IMG/VR virus record: IMGVR_UViG_3300007511_000044
Coordinates: 1-43,874 of that record
Strand: one strand, 5' to 3'
DNA: 43,874 nucleotides
DNA from: a virus
The notes under the pieces are model-generated. The model had not been told where the DNA came from and did not search any database. It saw only the letters and a program-made list of their open reading frames with translations. The position numbers and the translations under genes are program-made. Of this stretch, positions 1-9,100 are shown piece after piece (position 1 is the first letter of the stretch; the number at the start of each line of letters is the position of its first letter).

Positions 1-5
1 ATCTC

Positions 6-3000
6 TTACTTAGTCCACATCTTACTAAGCTTTTCAAAGAGGAAATCGTTCTTGTCACGAAGTCGGCTTTCAACGGTGACTTCTTCTTTGGTAGCCACAT
101 ATTCGTCTAATATTGCCGTCATCGCGTCTTCTGCTTGGTGCTCCTCAATCGTTTCTTCATCTAACTCTTCAGAAACGTCGTCAGCCTCCTCTAAACGCGC
201 GCTGTTGGCAACATCTTCGCCTTCGCGGCCTCTACCATGGCCAGCAGCCTCGGAGCCGTCAGCGGACTTTCTACGCTCGTCTAGGTCATCTCTCTTATAA
301 TAAGATCCTTCCTCCAACTCATCGTGATCACCGCATGCTTCTTCTACGGTCTCTTCTTGTACATCATCTTCTTGAAGTTCGCTGGATTCAAAAAGAACCT
401 TCTTGAGGCCATCACGAACCATCTTTCTAATTTGGGTTTCACTTAACATTTTATTATTCTCCTTTATAGAATCTTCCCAATCTCTAAATAGGAATCCATT
501 GCCCATTAAATAGGCCTCGGCTTCCATTTTACGCAAATGGGGGTCCTTTTGTGCATATCCGGGCCCCGTGTCTGTTAATTTATCAAAATCCCCTCTACAA
601 TTTTGTGCATGGTGTACCAATTCATGGGAGAGGGATCTCATTAAATCTTTTGGATGCCTGTTATCGACATATAATACTATTTCATAATTTTCCGGATCAT
701 AATGAGCAGTTTTTCCTAATGGATTTGATGCGTTATCAGGATCTGAGGTCAATTTAATACCAGCCGGCTTATCAAATCCTAATCTTTGTTGAGAGTAAGG
801 ATAGAAGTCATACGCCATATCTATTAGCTGAGACATATCTTGATCAGTTTCGTCTGTTATATTAGGTTTTACAGAAATAGGCATAGATTCACTAATAATA
901 CCACGAACTTTCATTTCGTTTAATACTCTTTCAGAAATAACTTTCATATCCTGTTTACCAATTCTCTGCATATTCTTATTAAGGAATCTACGAATAACCT
1001 TCAACATTCTCTTATGTATCTTTTGACCTTCGGGAGAATTGATATTAATCCCGGCCGCTTTAAGATTGGGACCGACTGATTGTCTTGAGTTAACCTTACC
1101 TTTAGTAGTTCTGCCAGTATTTCTAGTATCGTCCTTATGTAATCCCGTGTCTTCTGGCCCGGTTTCTTGGTCTTTTACACCTCTTGCAGATCTTGAGGCT
1201 TTCATTGCTCTATCCGAGTCAACCAAACCTGCAATCTTAAAATATTTTATATATGTTTCTAACCATCTTTGAAATTCACTATTTTCAGTAGGCTCTTCTT
1301 GTTCGTTGAGAGGTTGAAGAATTTTTTCTATTTTTCCAGTACGATCTTCTAGTCTTCCAGTTTTAATTCCGCCTAGAGCTAGATTCATAGCTTTATAAAA
1401 TCTATAAGCACCTAAATAAGCTTCGTCTGTTTGTGAAGCAGCTTTCCTACCTTCAGGAGTATGCAAATCTAATATTCTTAATATTTCTTTAAAACGATTG
1501 AATAAACTATTGTCCTCTTCTTTACAATACTCTTTATCACCGGCCCAACAGAGAGCGGCGTTTCTTGCTTGTTTAGACTGGGCCTTTCTGGTCTTGCCTT
1601 CATAATCAGATAGATTAAATTCTTTCCTACTTCCATCAGCGCGCTGGCCAGTCCAAATATTGTCTGCAACAACTGCTTTATTATCAACAAACCTTAGTTT
1701 ACCAGCAGTTGGTTTTTTGGATTGCAGTGCATCTTCCAGAGCTTTCTTATGTTGTCTAAATAAATCATTACGACCAGACTTACGAGCTTTCTCTAATAAT
1801 ATCTTAGCAATAACTTCTTTGTTTTCTTGAATATTGATATTTTGAGATTTTAGCTGCTTCGCAATATCTTTAAGAATTTGAGATATAGCAGATTTAGGAA
1901 CATCTGGGAATACTTTCGCTAATTGGCTAGCTAAACTTCTTGGTGGCGCGCCGGCTTCTTGTTCTTTACCTGAGTGCTTCTTAAAAACAGGTACGGCAAA
2001 TTTGGAACCTGTACCTCCGCCGCCACCATCAGGATCGCCACCAGGACCAGTGGGACCCCCGGGCTGTCCGGGTTTTACAGGAAAGTTGCCGGGACCGGGG
2101 CCACCGTCTTTACAATCTACACCAAGACCCATGACCTGCTTATTCATCTTTTCAATGTAGTTTAGTACTTTTTCTTCTCGTGAAGATCTGAGAGCACCTA
2201 AAAATTTAGTTCTAGCGAAGTCGCCTAAGCCGGGTTTCCCTGTTTTCTTATCTGTTTTTGAATCTGCCCAACAATCAAAGATAGTTCTTAAATCACCACC
2301 TCTTTTTAATCGATCGTAGAAGTTTTCTTGAGGTTTACCTGTGTTTTCATTACCACTAGACATATGTGGCCTATATCTTCCGCCAACAGCTTCTATTATT
2401 TTTTGGACGCCTAATATAGATTCTTCTAGAGACTGATCACCTTTCATGATAGCAGACATCTTTTTATAGTCAACTGGGGACCTCATAGCTTTCTTAGCAC
2501 CAAATTTATCTAATGTCGCGGTAGCAAAACCAGCATTTAAAAATACTTTAAAGGATTTATCAAAATTTCTCCTACCGGACTCAAACCATTTATATAGAAA
2601 CTTAGAGTTTAAAACTTTGTGATATTGTTCTGGTCCGGTTATGTCTCTTTCACCTACCGCGGAGAACTTAGATAACATAACGCAGATGGCATATATTAAT
2701 CTCATTTCTGTTAACATACCAGCATTAATAGGTTGACTAAAAACTTCTATGACATCTAACTTTTTCTTTTCAAAAGCTGACCCCATATCTTTAAAGTTTT
2801 GATTAAACATTTTTAGCCATGTTGATGCTTTTCTTGCTAAATCAATTGCTTCTTCTGTAAATTCCAATTCTGAAGCACCGCTTTGTCGGTATTCTCTATC
2901 TTCGTAATCTTTTTTTATATTTTTAAATGCCTTCTGCACATTGGGATCTACTTTTGGAGTATCTTGCTCTGCTTCTTGTATATTTTCTTCGAGATTCCAC

Positions 3001-3440
3001 TCTGCCCCTAAACTATCAAGCTCATCTTTATGTTTGTCGGTAAGATCATCCAATTCGCCTCTTATAACCTGTATAGGGGCCTTACCAATCAAAAAATCAG
3101 GCTTTCCTAAGACTCTATTGGAAAATCCTTGTACTTTTTGGGCCGAAGTTGCAAATACTTTGTTAGTTATACGCATAAAGTCATTAAAAGACTTAGAATC
3201 ATTGACTGATTTAATGGCTTTGAATATTCTTTTTTCATATTCCCCCTCAGATTTATCAACAAATTGTAGTATAATATCGGCCTTTTTCTTGCGTTTTTTA
3301 CGATTTTCTGCCTTTTCGGCAGCATTATCAGCCTGCTCCTCGCCTTGATCTGCGAATTCTTCAGCGTCATTTTGCTCATTTAAGACAAATTTGTGCTTTT
3401 TTACGCTAATTCTGATGTTTTTGCGATTTGATGCAGTCAT
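6..3440 (-). CDS. Giant putative virion protein with HExxH peptidase motif
   Basis: A 1144-residue protein. Near residue 939 it carries SHELVHHAQN, the HExxH zinc-peptidase signature, followed about 35 residues later by a KMEAEAY stretch that could supply the third ligand. A Gly/Pro-rich collagen-like linker lies near residues 455-485. The N-terminal half is Lys-rich and helical, and the last 120 residues are very acidic. The end of the protein has a VEEAC-x2-H motif that recurs in the acidic protein at 39510..40169. Size, linker and neighbourhood suggest an ejected or structural virion protein with a peptidase module; this is inference. ATG at 3440 was chosen because the upstream in-frame start would be a TTG without a ribosome binding site. 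A CTAATTAT motif lies 40 nt upstream. Confidence 0.75.
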   Translation of the reverse strand: MTASNRKNIRISVKKHKFVLNEQNDAEEFADQGEEQADNAAEKAENRKKRKKKADIILQFVDKSEGEYEKRIFKAIKSVNDSKSFNDFMRITNKVFATSAQKVQGFSNRVLGKPDFLIGKAPIQVIRGELDDLTDKHKDELDSLGAEWNLEENIQEAEQDTPKVDPNVQKAFKNIKKDYEDREYRQSGASELEFTEEAIDLARKASTWLKMFNQNFKDMGSAFEKKKLDVIEVFSQPINAGMLTEMRLIYAICVMLSKFSAVGERDITGPEQYHKVLNSKFLYKWFESGRRNFDKSFKVFLNAGFATATLDKFGAKKAMRSPVDYKKMSAIMKGDQSLEESILGVQKIIEAVGGRYRPHMSSGNENTGKPQENFYDRLKRGGDLRTIFDCWADSKTDKKTGKPGLGDFARTKFLGALRSSREEKVLNYIEKMNKQVMGLGVDCKDGGPGPGNFPVKPGQPGGPTGPGGDPDGGGGGTGSKFAVPVFKKHSGKEQEAGAPPRSLASQLAKVFPDVPKSAISQILKDIAKQLKSQNINIQENKEVIAKILLEKARKSGRNDLFRQHKKALEDALQSKKPTAGKLRFVDNKAVVADNIWTGQRADGSRKEFNLSDYEGKTRKAQSKQARNAALCWAGDKEYCKEEDNSLFNRFKEILRILDLHTPEGRKAASQTDEAYLGAYRFYKAMNLALGGIKTGRLEDRTGKIEKILQPLNEQEEPTENSEFQRWLETYIKYFKIAGLVDSDRAMKASRSARGVKDQETGPEDTGLHKDDTRNTGRTTKGKVNSRQSVGPNLKAAGININSPEGQKIHKRMLKVIRRFLNKNMQRIGKQDMKVISERVLNEMKVRGIISESMPISVKPNITDETDQDMSQLIDMAYDFYPYSQQRLGFDKPAGIKLTSDPDNASNPLGKTAHYDPENYEIVLYVDNRHPKDLMRSLSHELVHHAQNCRGDFDKLTDTGPGYAQKDPHLRKMEAEAYLMGNGFLFRDWEDSIKENNKMLSETQIRKMVRDGLKKVLFESSELQEDDVQEETVEEACGDHDELEEGSYYKRDDLDERRKSADGSEAAGHGRGREGEDVANSARLEEADDVSEELDEETIEEHQAEDAMTAILDEYVATKEEVTVESRLRDKNDFLFEKLSKMWTK

Positions 3441-3517
3441 ATTTTCTAAAAATACCTCTAAAACACAGGTTATCAATAAATAATTAGTTTATTTTGTGTT
3501 TAAAAAGCTATTTTATT

Positions 3518-4450
3518 TCATCCGAGAGGCGGAGCGGACTTTGAACGCTTATTATGTTCGCCTTTTGTGCCAATTAATCGATTTTTAAGCCTAGAATGCT
3601 TTTTTTTAACCATTTTTTGGAATGGTTCCTCTTCTTCAAGCTTATTTTGGCCGTTTTCAACGAAATTCCGCATTTTTTTGTTAAAATCTTCGGACATGGA
3701 CATCATTTGGTCATAAGAATTACCAACTAACTTAGATAAGTTCTCTAAATACCCATTTCTACGTAAAACTTTGAATGCAAGGTTCTCTGAAGAGTATTGT
3801 CCACCACTTTCAAGGCCACATTGACGAAACTTCTTAATTTTTTGTTTAATTTTTGTAGCAAATTGATGTGCTTCTTCATACTTTTGCTTATAATACATTT
3901 CTTTAGCACAATCTATTAGGCACATAAGCTTGTCTGCTTTCATTTGTATATTCTCAAAGTCTATCTCTGGCTTTTCTAACACAGGTTGGACTAGCCATTC
4001 ATCATTTAAAACAGAATATACACCAGTAGAGATGTGAGCTTCATTAGAATCTTGCACATAGATCTCTACTTCGAAGCCTTTTATATGGATATCATGGCTC
4101 TTATTCCAGATTCCGTACTTACCTCGGAAGAATTCTCTAACTAAATCAGTGTTTTCATCTACTTTAGAGAAGTCTACTAACAAATGTAGGTCGATATCAG
4201 AGAACTTAGACCAATTAAAGTTAGCTAAAGACCCAGTAAAGGTAATATCTTCGTATTCTAGACCATCTAAACCTACATTTTGCAAAAAATCATCAACAAT
4301 TACAGTAAGTTGTTTAGATATATCTTCTTTTAGTATGCTATTCTCATCCCAAAAGCTTGGATGGAGGTGATCTTTTAGCTCAAAGCTCGTTAAATCTACT
4401 TTTTTAGAGTCTTGAACGAACTCTTGCCATAATTTCTTATAATTTGCCAT
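3518..4450 (-). CDS. Nucleotidyltransferase-like protein (Pol beta superfamily)
   Basis: A 310-aa protein. Residues 72-92 read TGSLANFNWSKFSDIDLHLL, matching the GS-x(n)-DxD metal-binding core of the Pol beta nucleotidyltransferase superfamily (GS at 73-74, D85 and D87). An acidic EVEIYV strand near 127-132 could supply the third carboxylate. The C-terminal third is a basic helical extension ending KSAPPLG. The family transfers nucleotides to RNA, proteins or small molecules; the acceptor cannot be read here. It sits between the giant virion protein and the lipoprotein, so virion packaging is possible. The superfamily call is fairly sure, the function unknown. Confidence 0.7.
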   Translation of the reverse strand: MANYKKLWQEFVQDSKKVDLTSFELKDHLHPSFWDENSILKEDISKQLTVIVDDFLQNVGLDGLEYEDITFTGSLANFNWSKFSDIDLHLLVDFSKVDENTDLVREFFRGKYGIWNKSHDIHIKGFEVEIYVQDSNEAHISTGVYSVLNDEWLVQPVLEKPEIDFENIQMKADKLMCLIDCAKEMYYKQKYEEAHQFATKIKQKIKKFRQCGLESGGQYSSENLAFKVLRRNGYLENLSKLVGNSYDQMMSMSEDFNKKMRNFVENGQNKLEEEEPFQKMVKKKHSRLKNRLIGTKGEHNKRSKSAPPLG

Positions 4451-4460
4451 AACTTAATTA

Positions 4461-6353
4461 TCACTCACAAGCGTTTTCATCAATGATTTCCATTAAACTA
4501 TTATATACAGTTAACATATCATCTGTTAACTCATACCATTTGCCGCCAGAGGCGGTGCATATAGGTTCCCACCCGGGATGATATGAACCATTATCTTTAT
4601 GCCATAGTTTTGAAAATATATATATCCTTGTATTGGACGTTTTATCTATTAATTGTAATAAAATATCTTGTTCAATTTCGGGATTTAAATAAGTTTGAGG
4701 AGTTTCATCAGTAAACAAGATAATAACTCTCTCAACATCTGTTTCAGTCCTCCAATTAACTTCAAAATCTAATAATGTAGGGTTAGATTGAGCAACTCCC
4801 TTCATAGTATTCCAAGCCAAGTCAGCCATTTTTATTGGTAAGGCTCCAGATCCTACTAAATTATGTAATGCGAGGTATAGAGCATCAACAAGCATCTCTC
4901 TAGCGCCCGTCATCGAATAAGAATTAACATTTAGTTGCGCCATAGCCGCCAAAAAATTGCTAAATCCTGACAAATTATGATGTAACTTAAGATATTCTGC
5001 ATATGGGCCGCCTAAACTCTCTAAGGGTCCTAAAATAATACCCCATTGGAGTACTTCTTCATCACTATATTGTCCCGCAAATTTATTGAGAGCAGTCATA
5101 ACAGCAATAATTTCAGTATCCATGGAACCTGACCAATCAACAATAAATAATACGTCAACCGGTTGTAATTCTTCTCCAGAATCAGTTACTCCGTCACAAT
5201 CATCATCAATACCATTACAAACTTCTTCTTGAGGCACAGTTTCATCTTTACAAAACCCGGGTGTGAAATATTGTGGCTCTTCTGGCATAGAAACCCAATA
5301 ATTTCCCCAAACCCCCGCAAGACATGTCATGATTCCTGGTTCACATATACCTACATATAAAGTATCCGGCTCTCCAGAATAACATTGAACATATAAATCT
5401 TCATCAATTAGCTGATTACAATTATCATCAAAATTATTGCATTCTTCTAATTCTAAAGGCATGCCGATTGTCGGCTCACAAACCTCATCTGGCTCTGGAA
5501 AGTAAACACAGGGTGCTACACAATCTGTTGTATAAATTTCTGTACAATCAACGTCCGCACATTCACACGTTTTATATCCTTGTCCACATAATAAAGGAGA
5601 TTCATTACAGGGAAATAGCGCCCCTACATGATCAATAGTACACTCACACTTAAGTTCTTCATCAATTTGCCCATCACAATCATTATCAAATCCATCGCAT
5701 ATTTCAATTTGTACAGGAGGCGCAGTACAGGATACCCAATTACCAGCAATACAATATTCTACGCCGACTCCGCATGCGGTAGAACATTCCTGAATAAGAT
5801 CTTCGTCGGATGCTCCATCACAATCATTATCAAATCCATCGCATATTTCTTCTGGAACAAATCCACACTCTCCACATGCATTTAGCTGACCTTCATCAAT
5901 AAAATCATCACAATCATTGTCTTCATAATCACAAATTTCTTCAGAACATAATGTTTCACAATTTGTAAATTTAATTTTTCCCTTATCACATACCTGTTCT
6001 TGCGTACCTGGGAAACCATCAATAGTTATACAGTCTATTGTTCCCATATTATAATTTGTGGGATCACACTCTAAAAATTCTTCACATTCACCGACTTCTA
6101 AAATTTTTGGAGGATCAAAACAGATATCTTTTGTTATTTTCATTCTCCACTGTGCATTTAGATCACAAAAAAACCATTCTTCGCGGATACACTCTTTTTG
6201 ATACTCTTCCGGAGACATTAATTCTAGAATAACTGGATTTGGAATTGTTATTGGATATAAATGAAGACCTTCACCTTTCTCTTCTTTTGGTTCAGCACAA
6301 GCATATACAAAACTTAAAAATAAAAGTAATATTAGTTGTACACACTTTTTCAT
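4461..6353 (-). CDS. Lipoprotein with MopE-type repeats and VWA domain
   Basis: A 630-aa secreted lipoprotein. The N-terminus is a signal peptide with lipobox FVYAC (Cys19). Five copies of the putative metal-binding MopE-type motif follow, such as EICDGFDNDCDGASDEDL and EVCNGIDDDCDGVTDSGE, in a Cys-rich region. From about residue 400 there is a von Willebrand A domain with the MIDAS motif DWSGSMD. Such proteins are typical of bacterial surfaces, notably in deltaproteobacterial lineages, and are unexpected in a phage. The ATG overlaps the stop of the upstream gene (ATGA), so it is translated as part of the phage operon. It may act on the infected cell surface or be a captured host gene. Domain calls are strong, role unknown. 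Confidence 0.85.
   Translation of the reverse strand: MKKCVQLILLLFLSFVYACAEPKEEKGEGLHLYPITIPNPVILELMSPEEYQKECIREEWFFCDLNAQWRMKITKDICFDPPKILEVGECEEFLECDPTNYNMGTIDCITIDGFPGTQEQVCDKGKIKFTNCETLCSEEICDYEDNDCDDFIDEGQLNACGECGFVPEEICDGFDNDCDGASDEDLIQECSTACGVGVEYCIAGNWVSCTAPPVQIEICDGFDNDCDGQIDEELKCECTIDHVGALFPCNESPLLCGQGYKTCECADVDCTEIYTTDCVAPCVYFPEPDEVCEPTIGMPLELEECNNFDDNCNQLIDEDLYVQCYSGEPDTLYVGICEPGIMTCLAGVWGNYWVSMPEEPQYFTPGFCKDETVPQEEVCNGIDDDCDGVTDSGEELQPVDVLFIVDWSGSMDTEIIAVMTALNKFAGQYSDEEVLQWGIILGPLESLGGPYAEYLKLHHNLSGFSNFLAAMAQLNVNSYSMTGAREMLVDALYLALHNLVGSGALPIKMADLAWNTMKGVAQSNPTLLDFEVNWRTETDVERVIILFTDETPQTYLNPEIEQDILLQLIDKTSNTRIYIFSKLWHKDNGSYHPGWEPICTASGGKWYELTDDMLTVYNSLMEIIDENACE
5671..5705. repeat. 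35-bp direct repeat, copy 1, in MopE motif
   Basis: Identical at the DNA level to 5815..5849, with a 144-bp period. It encodes the central ICDGFDNDCDG part of two adjacent MopE-type repeats, showing recent repeat duplication or homogenisation. Confidence 0.9.
5815..5849. repeat. 35-bp direct repeat, copy 2, in MopE motif
   Basis: Second exact copy of the 35-bp repeat at 5671..5705, inside the lipoprotein gene. Confidence 0.9.
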
Positions 6354-6634
6354 TTAAAGAAATCTCCTAAAAAAAATTCTCCCGTGTCTCTAAGTTCATA
6401 TGTTCTGTAATATTCCCAAGCTTTAACAAGTTCTCTTCCGGCCTCTATGGGACCAATATACAATTTATTTATTTTTTCCATATCCGCCCTATCAACAGGA
6501 AAAAAAGCTTTTAACTTCCATTGTAGTTTAGTACTTTGAAAAGCATGTCCTATATTATGTATCCCATGGTCATCTACTACACAAATATCTACTGTATGTT
6601 CATCGATATTTCTGTATGTGACCTTGTGTGTCAT
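6350..6634 (-). CDS. Hypothetical protein, 94 aa
   Basis: Not recognised. A mixed alpha/beta protein with a segment WKLKAFFPVDRADMEKINKLY and a Phe-rich end (GEFFLGDFFK). Its stop overlaps the lipoprotein start by 4 nt and its start overlaps the end of the zinc-ribbon gene, so the genes are translationally coupled. Confidence 0.65.
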   Translation of the reverse strand: MTHKVTYRNIDEHTVDICVVDDHGIHNIGHAFQSTKLQWKLKAFFPVDRADMEKINKLYIGPIEAGRELVKAWEYYRTYELRDTGEFFLGDFFK

Positions 6635-6837
6635 TTATCAAAAAATTCCTCGTTTACATGCCCGCAACTAGCACATCTAAATAACTGAACCGGGACAAAA
6701 GTTTCTTGTCCGGTTGGAGAGACAACGGGGGAAATCCTTCTTATTTGGTATACTTGAACAAATTCTGTACACTCACATTCATTACATTCCACAGCTTTAG
6801 TGTCACTCATATTAATATTAACATTCATCTTGTTCAT
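6631..6837 (-). CDS. Small zinc-ribbon protein
   Basis: 68 aa with two Cys pairs, CNEC at 18-21 and CASC at 55-58, framing a beta-rich core containing ISPVVSPTG. This layout resembles zinc-ribbon proteins common in marine T4-like phages; the function of those is unknown. It overlaps both neighbours by a few bases, including a TAATG junction at its start. Confidence 0.75.
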   Translation of the reverse strand: MNKMNVNINMSDTKAVECNECECTEFVQVYQIRRISPVVSPTGQETFVPVQLFRCASCGHVNEEFFDK

Positions 6838-7061
6838 TAGAAATTTTCTATTTCCTTTCTCTCTAGCGTAAGAAGCTGTTTCGAGTTTAAGTTCTTACCG
6901 TCAATTATAATTCTGTTGAGTTCAGGAATAGATACAGATTTCTTACTATTAAAAATATTTTCCTTCATAAGCTCATAAGAAGGGTGATCTGGATATACAA
7001 CCAGTACTTCAACATTAGAGTTAATACTACTCTTATATAATACTACACTTTTATTAGGCAT
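6837..7061 (-). CDS. Hypothetical protein, 74 aa
   Basis: Not recognised. It begins with a beta-rich part (SVVLYKSSINSNVEVLVVYP) and ends in a charged helix. It shares a one-base stop/start junction (TAATG) with the zinc-ribbon gene. Confidence 0.6.
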   Translation of the reverse strand: MPNKSVVLYKSSINSNVEVLVVYPDHPSYELMKENIFNSKKSVSIPELNRIIIDGKNLNSKQLLTLERKEIENF

Positions 7062-7080
7062 TGTTACTCTCTTTTAGATT

Positions 7081-7470
7081 TTATCCAAGCGGACTGCAGC
7101 CTTTTCTTTCCATTTCCGCTTTAATCTTTTTAGTTGTTTCTTCATCTTCTGCATCGCTTAATTTCTGTTTAAGCTGGAAGCATAAATCTTTTGCATAAGG
7201 ACGTTCTTCTTCGCCTTCTTCAACTGGTCCCCTCAACCGACCGGTTTGACGCAATCTATCATAGCGATCGCTATCTGCTTGGCCTGTGGTGCTAGCGCCG
7301 GCGGCGGCGCGCTGAACATCTGGTGAAAAGCCTCCTAGCGCCGCTAGCGCTGCTTTATCATCTTCAGACTTTTTCTTTTTTTCTTTACCTTTAAAGAGTT
7401 TCCCTAAACCTAAAATCTCATTAAGTTCCTCTTCAACTATTGCTTGAATCTCTTTTTTTGTTATGCTCAT
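7081..7470 (-). CDS. Hypothetical acidic/basic helical protein, possibly structural
   Basis: 129 aa. The N-terminus (ITKKEIQAIVEEELNEIL) is an amphipathic helix of the kind seen in phage structural and head-core proteins. Lys-rich and Ala/Gly-rich linkers follow. It ends GCSPLG, similar to the SAPPLG end of the nucleotidyltransferase-like protein at 3518..4450. A ribosome binding site (TGGAGG) precedes the ATG. Confidence 0.6.
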   Translation of the reverse strand: MSITKKEIQAIVEEELNEILGLGKLFKGKEKKKKSEDDKAALAALGGFSPDVQRAAAGASTTGQADSDRYDRLRQTGRLRGPVEEGEEERPYAKDLCFQLKQKLSDAEDEETTKKIKAEMERKGCSPLG

Positions 7471-7498
7471 ATATCATAGCCTCCAATAGTAATTATTA

Positions 7499-7960
7499 CT
7501 AATACCATATTATTGGCTGAAACTGTATTAATTCGTTGAAAAAATTGTTAATAATTTCCTTATCTTTTGTAGAAATTACTCCATCTTTAGCCATAATAAT
7601 CTTACTGTTTTGCTCAACGCCGACTGGTTTATCCTTTCCAACCTGATTCCATATAGAATCATCGCCTAAATAATTGACTTCGCCCACTGGAAGTAAATTA
7701 TCTGTGTCCTCGTCATCACTGTTCGCTATAATTAAATCCCAACCCATTCCGTCAGAAGGATTAATTAGCGCCGGCCACTCCCCATAATCGAAGGGCAAGA
7801 CCTTTTTTTCCAACCCGCCGAATTTTTTTGTCGTGCCGCGAGGGTTATCTAGATAAATTTGTTGATTTGGATTCGCCCGTAAAAAAATAATTAATTCTTC
7901 TTTTGAGCGAAAAACTTGCTCATTCATTCTTACGCGCCAATTTTCAAAAATTTTTTTCAT
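7499..7960 (-). CDS. Hypothetical protein, 153 aa
   Basis: Start placed at MKKIFENW, just after the stop of the upstream gene. The core has FDYGEWPALINPSDGMGWD followed by a strand-rich region and NSKIIMAKDG. The spacing of Asp residues is faintly like inorganic pyrophosphatase, but the family cannot be claimed. It lies among putative virion genes. Confidence 0.6.
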   Translation of the reverse strand: MKKIFENWRVRMNEQVFRSKEELIIFLRANPNQQIYLDNPRGTTKKFGGLEKKVLPFDYGEWPALINPSDGMGWDLIIANSDDEDTDNLLPVGEVNYLGDDSIWNQVGKDKPVGVEQNSKIIMAKDGVISTKDKEIINNFFNELIQFQPIIWY

Positions 7961-7961
7961 T

Positions 7962-8387
7962 TTAGCTGTAAGATATTCCTGCAGTAGCTGATCCAACAAC
8001 CCACCAAACAGAATTTGTCCATACTAAATCGACAAAAGTAGCGGAGGCAGAAAAAGTAATAGTTCCAGAAGAGCCTCCACCCCAGGAGGCGCTAGAAACA
8101 GTTACGGTTAAACTATTATTATATCCAGTAACTAAAATCTTCTTAGCTTGCCCATCTACAGTCCCATCAGGTAAAGTAACAGATAAGGTACCCATTGCAG
8201 AAGTTAATACAGATAACGGTAAATAAATACTTAAGTTATCGCCACTATTAGCAGCTCCAGCTTTAGTCTCAGCGCTATAGGTAAGACCCTTAAGGATCAC
8301 CTCATCATTTCCGGTACCTAGAATAATATCGCCATCGACTTCTAGAGAGCCGGTTATTTGCGCATCAGCGCCATATTTTGTTGCCAT
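7962..8387 (-). CDS. Putative virion fibre or decoration protein
   Basis: 141 aa rich in Gly, Ser, Thr and Val. The N-terminus, GADAQITGSLEVDGDIILG, resembles the repeats seen in phage fibre and head-decoration proteins. The rest is predicted beta-strand (TVSSASWGGGSSGTITFSA). Its start and the stop of the next upstream gene share one base (TAATG). A structural role is inferred from composition. Confidence 0.55.
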   Translation of the reverse strand: MATKYGADAQITGSLEVDGDIILGTGNDEVILKGLTYSAETKAGAANSGDNLSIYLPLSVLTSAMGTLSVTLPDGTVDGQAKKILVTGYNNSLTVTVSSASWGGGSSGTITFSASATFVDLVWTNSVWWVVGSATAGISYS

Positions 8388-8662
8388 TATCTAAATATCC
8401 TTTCCTTCGACGTTCTTAATAGATCATACATGAAACTCTTTTTAAGTTTAAGTAACCTATTAAAACGAACTTTTTTCCTAGAATCAGTATAGAGAGTGGC
8501 TGGTTTCTTGATTTCTCCATCGATTAGCTGATCCTGGAAGTCGTAGAACTTCGATTTTGGCGATCTGCCGTGCGCAGTGCCAATATAAACGACTCCTATA
8601 ACGAATATTGCAACCAATATCCCAAAAGAGGCAACAAACATGTCTTTTAAAGTAGACCTCAT
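8387..8662 (-). CDS. Small membrane-anchored protein
   Basis: 91 aa with one transmembrane segment (about residues 8-30, VASFGILVAIFVIGVVYIG) followed by a basic tail ending in Arg/Lys-rich helices. Not recognised. A CTAATTAC motif lies 5 nt before the ATG. Confidence 0.6.
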   Translation of the reverse strand: MRSTLKDMFVASFGILVAIFVIGVVYIGTAHGRSPKSKFYDFQDQLIDGEIKKPATLYTDSRKKVRFNRLLKLKKSFMYDLLRTSKERIFR

Positions 8663-8702
8663 ATTGGTAATTAGTTAAAAATATCTCTAGATTAAAAAGT
8701 TC

Positions 8703-8725
8703 GAAAAAATTCAGAAAATTTTTTC
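8703..8725 (-). terminator. AT-rich hairpin, possible terminator
   Basis: A perfect 9-bp inverted repeat (GAAAAAATT / AATTTTTTC) with a 5-nt loop, about 12 nt after the stop of 8737..9075 and followed by a T-rich run. The stem has almost no GC, so termination would be weak. Confidence 0.35.
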
Positions 8726-8736
8726 TTTCCTTTTTA

Positions 8737-9075
8737 CTATTTTGATCCGTCGTTAACGAATTTATCTAGTATTTCACCTACAGCTTCCATAACTTTTTCC
8801 ATAAGTTGTAGAGCTAAAACCATATTGATCATATCTTTGGTATCTTTCATGGCAGTGTCCGTACCTTTAGCTTGCTGTGATAAGGAAACAAAGTTACTAG
8901 TACTCATACCATCGGACTTACCGTACCAAGAAGGTGCACCCGGTGTATTATTACCGGCAGAACCGGCCTGTTTTGGTGTGCTAGCGGCATTTGCGCCAGC
9001 ATTCTTAACCGGGCTAGCACCAGACGCTGCGCCGGCAGAGGAAGCCCCCACAGGGCTTACGGAAGAAACACTCAT
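8737..9075 (-). CDS. Ala/Ser/Gly-rich low-complexity protein with helical tail
   Basis: 112 aa. The first 50 residues are almost entirely Ser, Ala, Gly and Pro. The C-terminal half is a helix (MVLALQLMEKVMEAVGEIL). Such disordered-plus-helix proteins often sit among phage structural genes, but no family is recognised. A CTAGTTAT motif lies about 20 nt before the start. Confidence 0.6.
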   Translation of the reverse strand: MSVSSVSPVGASSAGAASGASPVKNAGANAASTPKQAGSAGNNTPGAPSWYGKSDGMSTSNFVSLSQQAKGTDTAMKDTKDMINMVLALQLMEKVMEAVGEILDKFVNDGSK

Positions 9076-9100
9076 ATTTTACTCCTAGCTATACTAATAA

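Noticed and set aside
7499-7960. Inorganic pyrophosphatase
   Set aside because: Only a loose Asp/Gly pattern matches; the signature D-x-D-P-x-D motif is not present.
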